A stretch of DNA of 64,000 nucleotides. It comes from Pseudorhizobium flavum. GTDB taxonomy: Bacteria; Pseudomonadota; Alphaproteobacteria; Rhizobiales; Rhizobiaceae. The notes beneath the pieces are model-generated. The model had not been told where the DNA came from, did no database searches, and was given only the letters and a program-made list of their open reading frames with translations. The translations under genes were made by a program, and so were the position numbers. Position 1 is the stretch's first letter. The number at the start of each line of letters is the position of its first letter. Positions 56,278 through 64,000 of this stretch are shown piece by piece. Where the stretch lies: NCBI RefSeq assembly GCF_902502825.2, contig NZ_LR723670.1, positions 2,232,001 to 2,296,000 on the forward strand, read 5' to 3'.

Positions 56278-59200
56278 ATGGATACCCTGCAGTCGCAGGC
56301 TCAGGTTATTGCTGACCCTCTGTGGTACAAGGATGCGATAATCTACCAGCTTCACATCAAGTCCTTCTTCGACGCCAATGGCGACGGGATCGGCGACTTC
56401 AAGGGTCTGCACGAGAAGCTGGACCACATTGCCTCGCTTGGTGCGACTGCGATCTGGCTTTTGCCGTTCTTCCCCTCGCCTCGCCGGGACGATGGTTACG
56501 ACATCGCCGATTACGGTGACGTAAGCCCCGACTACGGAACAATGGATGACTTCAGGGCTTTCGTCGATGCGGCTCACGAGCGCGGCATCAGGGTCATCAT
56601 CGAACTTGTCATCAACCACACGTCGGACCAGCATCCCTGGTTCCAGCGGGCACGGCACGCACCGCCCGGATCGCCGGAGCGCGACTTCTATGTTTGGTCG
56701 GATACCGACCAGAAGTTCCCCGAGACGCGTATCATCTTCCTGGACACGGAGAAGTCCAACTGGACCTGGGACCCGGTCGCCGGCGCTTACTACTGGCATC
56801 GCTTCTATTCTCACCAGCCGGACCTCAACTTCGACAATCCAGCAGTGCTTGATGAACTCCTTGAGGTCATGCGGTTCTGGCTCGAAACCGGGATTGACGG
56901 CTTCCGCCTCGACGCCATCCCCTATCTGATCGAGCGGGAAGGCACCATCAACGAGAACCTGCCCGAGACCCACGACATCCTGAAGAAGATCCGCGCGGCA
57001 CTCGATGCCACCCATCCGGGCAAGATGCTGCTCGCCGAGGCCAACCAGTGGCCGGAGGATACCCGCGAGTATTTCGGCGATGGCGACGAATGCAACATGG
57101 CATTCCACTTCCCGCTGATGCCGCGCATGTACATGGCAATCGCCAAGGAGGATCGCTTCCCGATCACCGATATCATGCGGCAGACACCGGAAATCCCGGA
57201 AAACTGCCAATGGGCGATATTCCTTCGCAATCACGACGAGCTGACGCTCGAAATGGTCACCGACGAGGAGCGGGACTATCTCTGGAATACCTATGCCGCT
57301 GACCGGCGCGCCCGCATCAACCTGGGCATCCGCCGCCGGCTCGCGCCTCTTATGGAACGCGACCGCCGCCGCATCGAGCTGATGAATGCGCTCCTCCTCT
57401 CCATGCCCGGGACGCCCGTCCTCTACTACGGCGATGAAATCGGCATGGGCGACAACATCTATCTGGGCGACCGTGACGGTGTCCGCACGCCAATGCAATG
57501 GTCGCCAGACCGCAACGGCGGCTTTTCCAAGGCCGACCCTGCACGCCTCGTCCTGCCTCCCATCATGGACCCGCTTTACGGTTACGAGGCGGTCAATGTC
57601 GAAGCACAGGTCGCAGACGCCCACTCCCTCCTCAACTGGACCCGCCGGATGCTGGCGCTGCGCGGCAAGCACTCCGCCTTCGGTCGCGGCAGCCTGCGCT
57701 TCCTCGCGCCGGGGAACAGGAAGATCCTCGCCTATTTGCGCGAGCATCAGGGGGAGACGATCCTCTGCGTCGCAAACCTATCGCGCCTGCCGCAGGCCGT
57801 GGAACTCGACCTATCCGAATTCGAAGGGCGTGTGCCGATCGAACTCACGGGCATGTCGCCCTTCCCGCCGATTGGCCAGCTGACCTACCTGATGACCATG
57901 CCGCCCTACGGCTTCTTCTGGTTCCAGCTGGTTGCGGAAGCCGACGGACCGGCTTGGCGCTACGAGCCACCGGAGCAACTGCCGGACCTCGTGACCATGG
58001 TCATCCGCCGCGACCTTCACGAGCTTCTGGAGGAGGCACGGGTTGCCGGCACCCTGTCCCGCGAAATCTTGCCCGCCTACGTTTCCAAGCGCCGCTGGTT
58101 CGGGTCTAAGGGCGAGCGGCTGGATGGGGTGAGCCTCGTGTCGGCGACGCCTCTCCCCTTCGTCGGCAACATCCTGCTCGGCGAACTGGAAGCCAATCTG
58201 GAAGGTCACACCGAAACCTACCTCCTCCCGCTTGCCGCAGCCTGGGACGAGACGCATCCATCCGCTCTAGCCCAACAGCTTGCGCTCGGCCGTATCCGCC
58301 AGGGACGACGCGTCGGCTTCCTGACCGACGGCTTCGCAATGGAAAGCATGGCCCGGGGCATCATCCGCGCCCTGTGCGAGAGGTCACGGGTATCCGGGCG
58401 GGCCGGGACACTCGAATTCATCGGCACCGAAAACCTGGACTGCATGGGCATCACCGACGAGATGCAGGTGCATTGGCTCTCCGCCGAACAGTCCAACAGC
58501 TCGCTGATCGTCGGCGACATGGCGATGATCAAGCTGATCCGCCACATCTTCCCGGGCATTCATCCGGAAGTGGAGATGACGCGCTACCTCACCAAGGTCG
58601 GTTATGCGAACACGGCCCCCCTGCTGGGCGAAGTGGCGCGTATCGCCCCCGACGGCAGCCGCTACACGCTCATCATCGTCCAGGGCGCCATTCGCAACCA
58701 GGGCGATGCGTGGACGTGGATGCTCGGCAATCTCCGCCGCGGCATGGACGAAATCCTGCTGACAGGCGGGGAGGACGAGGTCATCCACGACCAGTTCCGG
58801 CCGCTGGTGGACTTTGCCGGCACGATCGGCCAGAGGCTGGGAGAACTCCATGTCGCACTCGCCCGGGAGACGGACGATCCGGACTTCAAGCCGGTTAAGG
58901 CGACACGGGACGACGTGGCTACCTGGCGACAGTCGGTCACGTCGCAGATCGAAACCGCTCTGGACATCCTGACAAGCGAGACTGCAGCCCTCGACGCCTC
59001 CGTCGCACAGCGCATCCAGCCCCTTCTCGCGCGGCGGGAGGAGCTTCTTGCGGCTGCCGCACGCCTCGCAGATGCGGCGGAGGGCGCTCTGATGACACGT
59101 CACCACGGAGACTTCCATCTTGGCCAGATCCTCGTGGCGGAAAGCGATGCCTACCTGATCGATTTTGAGGGCGAGCCTGCCCGCGACCTCGCCGACCGGC

Positions 59201-59565
59201 GCGCCAAGTCGAGCCCGCTTCGCGATGTGGCTGGCCTGCTCCGTTCCTTGAGCTATCTGGCGGCAACCGCCGATCTCGAGCAGGATGTCGTTGTGGATGC
59301 CGATCAGACGCGACGCCACCAGATCGTGGACTTTTTCGGCAGGGAAGCTGAACAGGCCTTCCGCGAACGCTATTTCGACGCGCTCGCGGCAGCATCCGCC
59401 CTTAACATGGAGCCAGCGAAGCGCAATGCGGTGCTGGACTTGTTCCTGCTCGAGAAGGCGGCCTACGAGATCGCCTACGAAGCCCGGAACAGGCCCAAGT
59501 GGCTTCCCATACCGCTCGAAGGCTTCGCCCAAATTTCAACGAGGCTCCTGGAGAATTCTGAATGA
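56278..59565 (+). CDS. treS: Trehalose synthase-maltokinase fusion (TreS-Mak)
   Basis: This 1095-residue fusion converts trehalose to maltose (TreS) and phosphorylates maltose to maltose 1-phosphate (maltokinase), feeding GlgE. The TreS half (1-560) begins [27 protein letters not shown]. It has the Asp nucleophile in [10 protein letters not shown] (about 210), Glu in LLAEANQWP (about 253) and [12 protein letters not shown]. The kinase half (about 580-1090) has [14 protein letters not shown] with the catalytic Asp (about 944) and [12 protein letters not shown], the Mg2+ site. The start has GGGAGGTTACGA, and the stop overlaps the glgB start (ATGA). Confidence 0.95.
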   Translation: MDTLQSQAQVIADPLWYKDAIIYQLHIKSFFDANGDGIGDFKGLHEKLDHIASLGATAIWLLPFFPSPRRDDGYDIADYGDVSPDYGTMDDFRAFVDAAHERGIRVIIELVINHTSDQHPWFQRARHAPPGSPERDFYVWSDTDQKFPETRIIFLDTEKSNWTWDPVAGAYYWHRFYSHQPDLNFDNPAVLDELLEVMRFWLETGIDGFRLDAIPYLIEREGTINENLPETHDILKKIRAALDATHPGKMLLAEANQWPEDTREYFGDGDECNMAFHFPLMPRMYMAIAKEDRFPITDIMRQTPEIPENCQWAIFLRNHDELTLEMVTDEERDYLWNTYAADRRARINLGIRRRLAPLMERDRRRIELMNALLLSMPGTPVLYYGDEIGMGDNIYLGDRDGVRTPMQWSPDRNGGFSKADPARLVLPPIMDPLYGYEAVNVEAQVADAHSLLNWTRRMLALRGKHSAFGRGSLRFLAPGNRKILAYLREHQGETILCVANLSRLPQAVELDLSEFEGRVPIELTGMSPFPPIGQLTYLMTMPPYGFFWFQLVAEADGPAWRYEPPEQLPDLVTMVIRRDLHELLEEARVAGTLSREILPAYVSKRRWFGSKGERLDGVSLVSATPLPFVGNILLGELEANLEGHTETYLLPLAAAWDETHPSALAQQLALGRIRQGRRVGFLTDGFAMESMARGIIRALCERSRVSGRAGTLEFIGTENLDCMGITDEMQVHWLSAEQSNSSLIVGDMAMIKLIRHIFPGIHPEVEMTRYLTKVGYANTAPLLGEVARIAPDGSRYTLIIVQGAIRNQGDAWTWMLGNLRRGMDEILLTGGEDEVIHDQFRPLVDFAGTIGQRLGELHVALARETDDPDFKPVKATRDDVATWRQSVTSQIETALDILTSETAALDASVAQRIQPLLARREELLAAAARLADAAEGALMTRHHGDFHLGQILVAESDAYLIDFEGEPARDLADRRAKSSPLRDVAGLLRSLSYLAATADLEQDVVVDADQTRRHQIVDFFGREAEQAFRERYFDALAAASALNMEPAKRNAVLDLFLLEKAAYEIAYEARNRPKWLPIPLEGFAQISTRLLENSE

Positions 59566-61766
59566 ACCTTGAGCGCGCTGAACTCCTCGCCAATCTCGAT
59601 CACGGTGCCCTTCACGCTCTCGTGGAGGGACGCCATGGCGATCCGTTCTCGATCCTTGGTCGCCATCCGGTTGGTGACACTCATGTCGTCAGGGCGCTCC
59701 TCCCGGGCGCAACGGCAGTTGACGTGGTCGATGCCGACAGCGACACGGTGATTGCAAGGATGGAGCAGGTATTCCAAGGCGGTCTCTTTGCCGCCGATAT
59801 CGGCAGCCACGGCACCTACCGGTTCCAGATCCGCTGGCCCGATGCGGTCCAGGAAACGGAGGATCCCTATTCTTTCGGTCTGCTCCTCGGCGAATTGGAC
59901 CTCCATCTGATCGCTCAGGGAACGCATTATGATCTGGCGCGGGCGCTGGGTGCCCAGCCGATCGAAGTGGAGGATGTCTCCGGCGTTCGCTTCGCCGTTT
60001 GGGCTCCGAACGCGCAGCGCGTTTCGGTGGTCGGCGACTTCAATGCCTGGGACGGACGCCGCCATCCCATGCGGCTCCGCGCATCCGCTGGTATCTGGGA
60101 GCTATTCGTCCCGAGACTCGGGCCGGGCGAACGCTACAAGTTCGAGATCATCGACCGCAATGGTTACACCCTGCCGCAGAAGGCTGACCCTGTAGCACGC
60201 GCAAGCGAAGCGGCGCCCTCCACGGCCTCGATCGTCGCGTCTAATGCACCCTTCCGCTGGAGTGACGACGAATGGATGCGTCGGGATGACGTACGTGACG
60301 GCGAAGGCGCAATGTCGGTCTATGAGGTGCATCTGGAATCGTGGCTGCGCATACCGGAAGACGGCAATCGGAACCTCGACTGGATCGAGCTCAGCCAGCG
60401 TCTGATCCCTTACGCCGCCGACCTCGGCTTCACCCATATCGAACTCCTGCCGATCATGGAACATCCCTTCGGGGGCTCATGGGGCTACCAGCCGCTCGGC
60501 CTGTTCGCCCCGACAGGTCGCTATGGGACGCCTGAAGACTTCGCCTACTTCGTGGACCGATGCCATGCAGCAGGCATTGGCGTCATTGTTGATTGGGTAC
60601 CGGCACACTTTCCGACCGACGTCTGGGGTCTCGCCCGTTTCGACGGCACCGCCCTCTATGAGCACGAGGATCCGCGCGAAGGCTTCCACAAGGATTGGAA
60701 CACGCTGATCTACAACCTCGGACGCAACGAGGTAAAAGGCTTCCTCATCGCCAGCGCGCTGGAGTGGCTGGAGCACTACCATGTGGATGCGCTCCGCGTC
60801 GATGCGGTCGCCTCCATGCTCTACCGCGATTATAGCCGCAATGCCGGCGAGTGGATTCCGAACCAGTATGGCGGTCGGGAAAACCTGGAGTCGGTCGAAT
60901 TCTTCAAGCACCTGAACAGCATCATCCATCAGCGATGCCCGCATGCTTTCACGGTAGCCGAGGAATCCACCGCATGGCCTGGCGTTACGCGTCCGCCGGA
61001 GGAAGGCGGGCTCGGCTTCGACTTCAAATGGAACATGGGGTGGATGCATGACAGCCTGCATTACATGCAGGAGGACCCGGTCTACCGGAAATACCATCAT
61101 GGCATGATGACGTTCGGGATGGTCTATGCCTACTCGGAGCGATTCATGCTGCCGCTGTCACACGACGAGGTGGTTCACGGCAAGGGCTCCCTCCTCGGCA
61201 AGATGCCCGGCGACATCTGGCAGAAACACGCGAACCTGCGAGCCTATTTCGGCTTCATGTGGGCCCATCCGGGCAAGAAGCTGCTCTTCATGGGCGGCGA
61301 GATCGCGCAAGGAACCGAGTGGAACCATGACAGCTCGGTGCATTGGGACCTGCTGGACGATCCGATGCACGCCGGCGTGCAGCGACTGATCCGTGACCTC
61401 AACCATCTTTATGCAGCCGAACCTGCGCTTCAGTACGGCGACCTTCATCCAGAGGGCTTCGAATGGGCAGTTGGAGACGATGCCGAAAACTCGATCTTCG
61501 GCATCATGCGGTGGTCGCAGGATCGCTCGTCCTGCGTTCTTGCCCTGTCGAACATGACCCCAGTGCCCCGCCACGATTACCGGCTAGGCGTCCCCCGTCC
61601 GGGCCGATGGGTAGAGGTGCTGAACTCTGACGCCTCCTGCTACGGCGGTTCCAACCTCGGGAATGTCGATGCGTGGACCGACGGGGTTTCCTCGCATGGC
61701 AAAGAGCAATCGGTGCAACTGGTGCTGCCACCGCTCTCGACAATCTACCTGCGCTGGAAAGGCTGA
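59562..61766 (+). CDS. glgB: 1,4-alpha-glucan branching enzyme
   Basis: This 734-residue GlgB adds alpha-1,6 branches to the linear glucan made by GlgE. It has the N1/CBM48 domains ([32 protein letters not shown] near residues 135-165), the GH13 barrel ([21 protein letters not shown]), Asp in [16 protein letters not shown] (about 411), Glu in [12 protein letters not shown] (about 465) and [15 protein letters not shown]. It is coupled to treS by a four-base overlap and is the last gene of the GlgE-pathway operon. No terminator is obvious; the cupin gene is convergent nine bases downstream. Confidence 0.96.
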   Translation: MNLERAELLANLDHGALHALVEGRHGDPFSILGRHPVGDTHVVRALLPGATAVDVVDADSDTVIARMEQVFQGGLFAADIGSHGTYRFQIRWPDAVQETEDPYSFGLLLGELDLHLIAQGTHYDLARALGAQPIEVEDVSGVRFAVWAPNAQRVSVVGDFNAWDGRRHPMRLRASAGIWELFVPRLGPGERYKFEIIDRNGYTLPQKADPVARASEAAPSTASIVASNAPFRWSDDEWMRRDDVRDGEGAMSVYEVHLESWLRIPEDGNRNLDWIELSQRLIPYAADLGFTHIELLPIMEHPFGGSWGYQPLGLFAPTGRYGTPEDFAYFVDRCHAAGIGVIVDWVPAHFPTDVWGLARFDGTALYEHEDPREGFHKDWNTLIYNLGRNEVKGFLIASALEWLEHYHVDALRVDAVASMLYRDYSRNAGEWIPNQYGGRENLESVEFFKHLNSIIHQRCPHAFTVAEESTAWPGVTRPPEEGGLGFDFKWNMGWMHDSLHYMQEDPVYRKYHHGMMTFGMVYAYSERFMLPLSHDEVVHGKGSLLGKMPGDIWQKHANLRAYFGFMWAHPGKKLLFMGGEIAQGTEWNHDSSVHWDLLDDPMHAGVQRLIRDLNHLYAAEPALQYGDLHPEGFEWAVGDDAENSIFGIMRWSQDRSSCVLALSNMTPVPRHDYRLGVPRPGRWVEVLNSDASCYGGSNLGNVDAWTDGVSSHGKEQSVQLVLPPLSTIYLRWKG

Positions 61767-61775
61767 CGGCCGATA

Positions 61776-62273
61776 TCAGTCATCGCTGCGCCAGAGCGTA
61801 GCGATGGCTTCGCCTCCAAGCGGATCGCTCTGCGGAACCGGCAGTGTAGCAATGATGTGGAGCCCCGCTTCGCCCGGCGCGTCCCGCCGAAGGTCGGGGT
61901 CCTGTCCGGGCGGATAGCCCCCAATGACGAGGAAATCGTCGCTGGCCGACAACCGGCAATGCCCGGTACCGGCCGGCAGGATCAGGCAATCGCCCGCAGC
62001 CAGCTTCACTTCCCGGCTTGCCGGCCCCCCGAGCATGACGACGCCCTGGCCGCGAGCAATCCCCAGCACTTCATGCGCCATCGTGTGGTAGTGATGATAG
62101 TCGAAGATGCCGTTTCGCCAGATCCCCTGCCAGCCGTTGCGGGCAAAGGTCTTCTCGAAGGTCGTTGCCAGATCGCCCTCCGCCGCCGCAATTCCGTGGC
62201 AGACGATCACCGGCAGATGCGGATTGTTGGGAACCCAGTCGTTTTCCGAAAGAAAGAAGTGATCGATCACCAT
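61776..62273 (-). CDS. Cupin-fold protein (YjlB-like)
   Basis: This 165-residue protein has a cupin barrel: WRNGIFDYHHYHTMAHEVLGIARGQGVVMLGG, then LAAGDCLILPAGTGHCRLSASDDFLVIGGYPPGQ. The two histidines of the first motif and the later His of GTGHC would bind metal. Similar proteins are annotated as YjlB-like cupins. The function is not known. It has a GGAGGCGG site and reads towards glgB. Confidence 0.78.
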   Translation of the reverse strand: MVIDHFFLSENDWVPNNPHLPVIVCHGIAAAEGDLATTFEKTFARNGWQGIWRNGIFDYHHYHTMAHEVLGIARGQGVVMLGGPASREVKLAAGDCLILPAGTGHCRLSASDDFLVIGGYPPGQDPDLRRDAPGEAGLHIIATLPVPQSDPLGGEAIATLWRSDD

Positions 62274-62340
62274 CTGCCGCCTCCATGCCGTCTCGCAATG
62301 CTAAGCTAGGCGACAATGGGCACATGGCCAGAGGCGACAG

Positions 62341-62922
62341 CTACTCGGCAGCCGATTTCGCCTCAACCTCGATTTCGTAGGAATAGCCATCGAGCATCTG
62401 ATAGGCCTGTTCGATGGTCGCGATCTGCGCTTCGGCCTTGCCGATCGCCTCCGTTATCGATTCACTCCGGGCCCGCATCATGCTGCCGAGAAAATCGGTT
62501 TCCGGCCGCTTGCCTATCCGATCCAGGTGGTTGCGGATCCTCGCCCGATGTCTCTCCAGTTCGAGAATATGGAAGCGGACGTTGACGATCTTGTCCGTCA
62601 GCTTGCGCCGCATTGCAGCCACCGGATCGAAACTACCCGGTTCCCGCTCGTCCAGGATGAAGTCGTTGATCAGGCCTTCCAAGACCAGCAGGCCCTCGAG
62701 GTCCTTGGTATCCGCCAAGGTCGGGTCATAGCCGGTTTCGTCGAAAACCTTGCGGCGCACCGGGTCGGAGAGCAGCTCGTAGGACGTCTTCAGCTTCGCA
62801 AAGGCGTCGATGTCGCCCCCGGTGTCCGGATGGGCGTTCTTGGCGCGCTTGCGATACGCGGTCTTGACCTGTGCGGCGTCGGCGTCGCGCGCGACGCCGA
62901 GGGTCTCGTAAGGATCGATCAA
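62341..62922 (-). CDS. J-domain protein, TTG start
   Basis: This 193-residue protein has a J-domain at the extreme N-terminus (DPYETLGVARDADAAQVKTAYRKRAKNAHPDTGGDIDAFAKL), with the HPD triad intact, followed by a charged helical C-terminal region of about 100 residues. It should stimulate a DnaK. The start codon is a TTG after GGTGGGACACG, because no ATG or GTG is in frame close upstream and the J-domain begins three codons later. The C-terminal half has no recognised domain. Confidence 0.75.
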   Translation of the reverse strand: MIDPYETLGVARDADAAQVKTAYRKRAKNAHPDTGGDIDAFAKLKTSYELLSDPVRRKVFDETGYDPTLADTKDLEGLLVLEGLINDFILDEREPGSFDPVAAMRRKLTDKIVNVRFHILELERHRARIRNHLDRIGKRPETDFLGSMMRARSESITEAIGKAEAQIATIEQAYQMLDGYSYEIEVEAKSAAE

Positions 62923-63028
62923 CGTGTCCCACCTGATTTTCGGCCATGCTCCAGCCGCTCAAGGTCTAGAGGTTGATGCCGCTTCGCTCAAGCACGAACC
63001 TCGTTTTCCCCATCGGCGAGCGACGCAC

Positions 63029-63736
63029 TTAACCCGGGGTTTGGGCGATATAGCGGCGGGCGATCAGCCAGCAGATCAAGGCCCAGGTCGCACCGGCACA
63101 CCAGCCGCCGAGCACGTCCGTCGGATAATGTACACCAAGATAGACGCGGCTCAAACCGATGATGAAGGTGAGGAAAACCGCAACGCCGATCGTGTAAAGG
63201 CGCGTCGTGCGCGTCGGTTCGGCCCGTGAGAGAAGCGCTCCCAACGTAAGATAGGTCGCCGCCGACACCATGGCATGACCACTCGGAAAGCTCAGGTCAT
63301 GGACCTCGACCAGATGCGGTACGATATCGGGACGCGGGCGCGCCACGCCAACCTTCAACGCGGCGCTCAGAGCCCATCCACCAGCCACCGACACGAGCGT
63401 GAAAAGCGCGATCTTCCCTCTGCGAGCGAGTAGCAGGTAACCGACCACCATCGCCGTCATCAGCGATAGCACGGTCACGCCGCCAAGCGCCGTGATATCA
63501 TCCATGGCATGCGGCAGCCAGTTCGGCCCGATCGGATTGACCGGGTCTGCAGCCGAGCGAAGCAGCAGGAGGAATTGCTCATCGAAAGCGTGCGTATCCC
63601 CTTCGATGACCTCTCCTGTAAGCTGCAGGAAGAGAAACAGACCGCCGGCTGCGACGGCAGTAAGAATAAGGCTCATCGGCTCGAACGTTAAGATCCGGTC
63701 GATGATTTTGCGGCCAACCCTCTGATCAAACACCAT
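63029..63736 (-). CDS. PAP2-superfamily phosphatase
   Basis: This 235-residue integral membrane protein has six hydrophobic segments and the complete acid phosphatase triad: KVGVARPRPDIVPHL, SFPSGHAMV, and GLSRVYLGVHYPTDVLGGW. Those are the three PAP2 (PgpB/lipid phosphatase) motifs. It probably dephosphorylates undecaprenyl diphosphate or phosphatidic acid. The start has AGGAGTGAGGA. It sits upstream of the J-domain gene on the same strand, 106 bases apart. Confidence 0.9.
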   Translation of the reverse strand: MVFDQRVGRKIIDRILTFEPMSLILTAVAAGGLFLFLQLTGEVIEGDTHAFDEQFLLLLRSAADPVNPIGPNWLPHAMDDITALGGVTVLSLMTAMVVGYLLLARRGKIALFTLVSVAGGWALSAALKVGVARPRPDIVPHLVEVHDLSFPSGHAMVSAATYLTLGALLSRAEPTRTTRLYTIGVAVFLTFIIGLSRVYLGVHYPTDVLGGWCAGATWALICWLIARRYIAQTPG

Positions 63737-63765
63737 TCCTCACTCCTGAAGATCTCTGCCGTCGC

Positions 63766-64000
63766 TCACGTTCGTAGCGCATGCCGTGCCTCACTTAGGG
63801 AGGGTTCCCGGATAATGCGATACCTGGCCTCAATCACACCATAGGCACCAAAGGCGAATAGCCCAAGGGCCGCCAACCCGTAGAGAACGCCACCAAAGGG
63901 CAGGCTCCGCACCCAGGCCAACGCATCCGCCGTGCTTCCCCCCTGCTGCGGGTCAACAGCCCAGGCCGCATACAGGAAGAAAACGCCGATAATGACAAAG
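63766..64000 (-). CDS. DUF1206-family membrane protein (partial, N-terminus off window)
   Basis: The last 78 codons read in from the right edge to a TGA. They form two membrane helices joined by a loop (VIIGVFFLYAAWAVDPQQGG and ADALAWVRSLPFGGVLYGLAALGLFAFGAYGVIEARYRII), the final repeat of DUF1206 proteins, which have three such hairpins. Function is unknown. The stop is 29 bases before the PAP2 start, so the two may be one operon. Confidence 0.72.
   Translation of the reverse strand, partial: FVIIGVFFLYAAWAVDPQQGGSTADALAWVRSLPFGGVLYGLAALGLFAFGAYGVIEARYRIIREPSLSEARHALRT

Overview
The window is a GC-rich stretch of an alphaproteobacterial genome, most likely from the Rhizobiaceae (Sinorhizobium/Ensifer or a close relative). 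Supporting signs are the PPi-dependent phosphofructokinase, btaA-btaB betaine-lipid synthesis, an ArsR regulator fused to a methyltransferase next to metF, DUF982 and usg proteins, and EcfG- and RpoH-type promoters of the alphaproteobacterial kind. No rRNA, tRNA, CRISPR array, prophage or intact insertion sequence was seen.

Region 1 (1-11.4 kb) is rich in cell-envelope enzymes. It holds AmpD amidase (cut by the left edge), a DnaJ/TerB protein, PPi-phosphofructokinase, a LysE exporter, an SLT lipoprotein, a class-C-type serine hydrolase, btaA-btaB, a GH25 lipoprotein, an MltB-type transglycosylase, and a DMT permease gene broken by an in-frame TAG. Region 2 (11.6-18 kb) holds a 25-residue membrane peptide gene, metF and its ArsR-methyltransferase regulator with a striking operator, a chemoreceptor and EttA. 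Region 3 (18-27 kb) has a lysophospholipase-like hydrolase, a coupled operon of a DMT permease, a CoA-transferase and a ThDP enzyme, then a RidA-family protein, a DUF442 protein, an aldose-epimerase-like protein, an L,D-transpeptidase and an orphan ParA.

Region 4 (27-40 kb) is a catabolic locus. A minus-strand operon encodes an N-formylglutamate-amidohydrolase-like enzyme, a TRAP transporter, a glutamine-synthetase-like ligase, an aldehyde dehydrogenase and an iron alcohol dehydrogenase. A divergent RpiR regulator is followed by a four-gene ABC importer. The set suggests gamma-glutamylation, oxidation and hydrolysis of an imported amino-alcohol. Region 5 (40-49.8 kb) has metH under the same palindrome as the metF regulator, an AGE-family epimerase, an MgtC-like protein, a large hybrid histidine kinase, a DUF982 protein and usg.

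Region 6 (49.8-61.8 kb) is stress and carbon storage. groES-groEL sits behind a CIRCE-overlapped sigma70-like promoter and an RpoH promoter. The glgE, treS-maltokinase, glgB operon sits behind an EcfG-type promoter, so trehalose/maltose-1-phosphate/alpha-glucan interconversion is probably part of the general stress response. Region 7 (61.8-64 kb) carries a cupin, a J-domain protein, a PAP2 phosphatase and a DUF1206 gene cut by the right edge.
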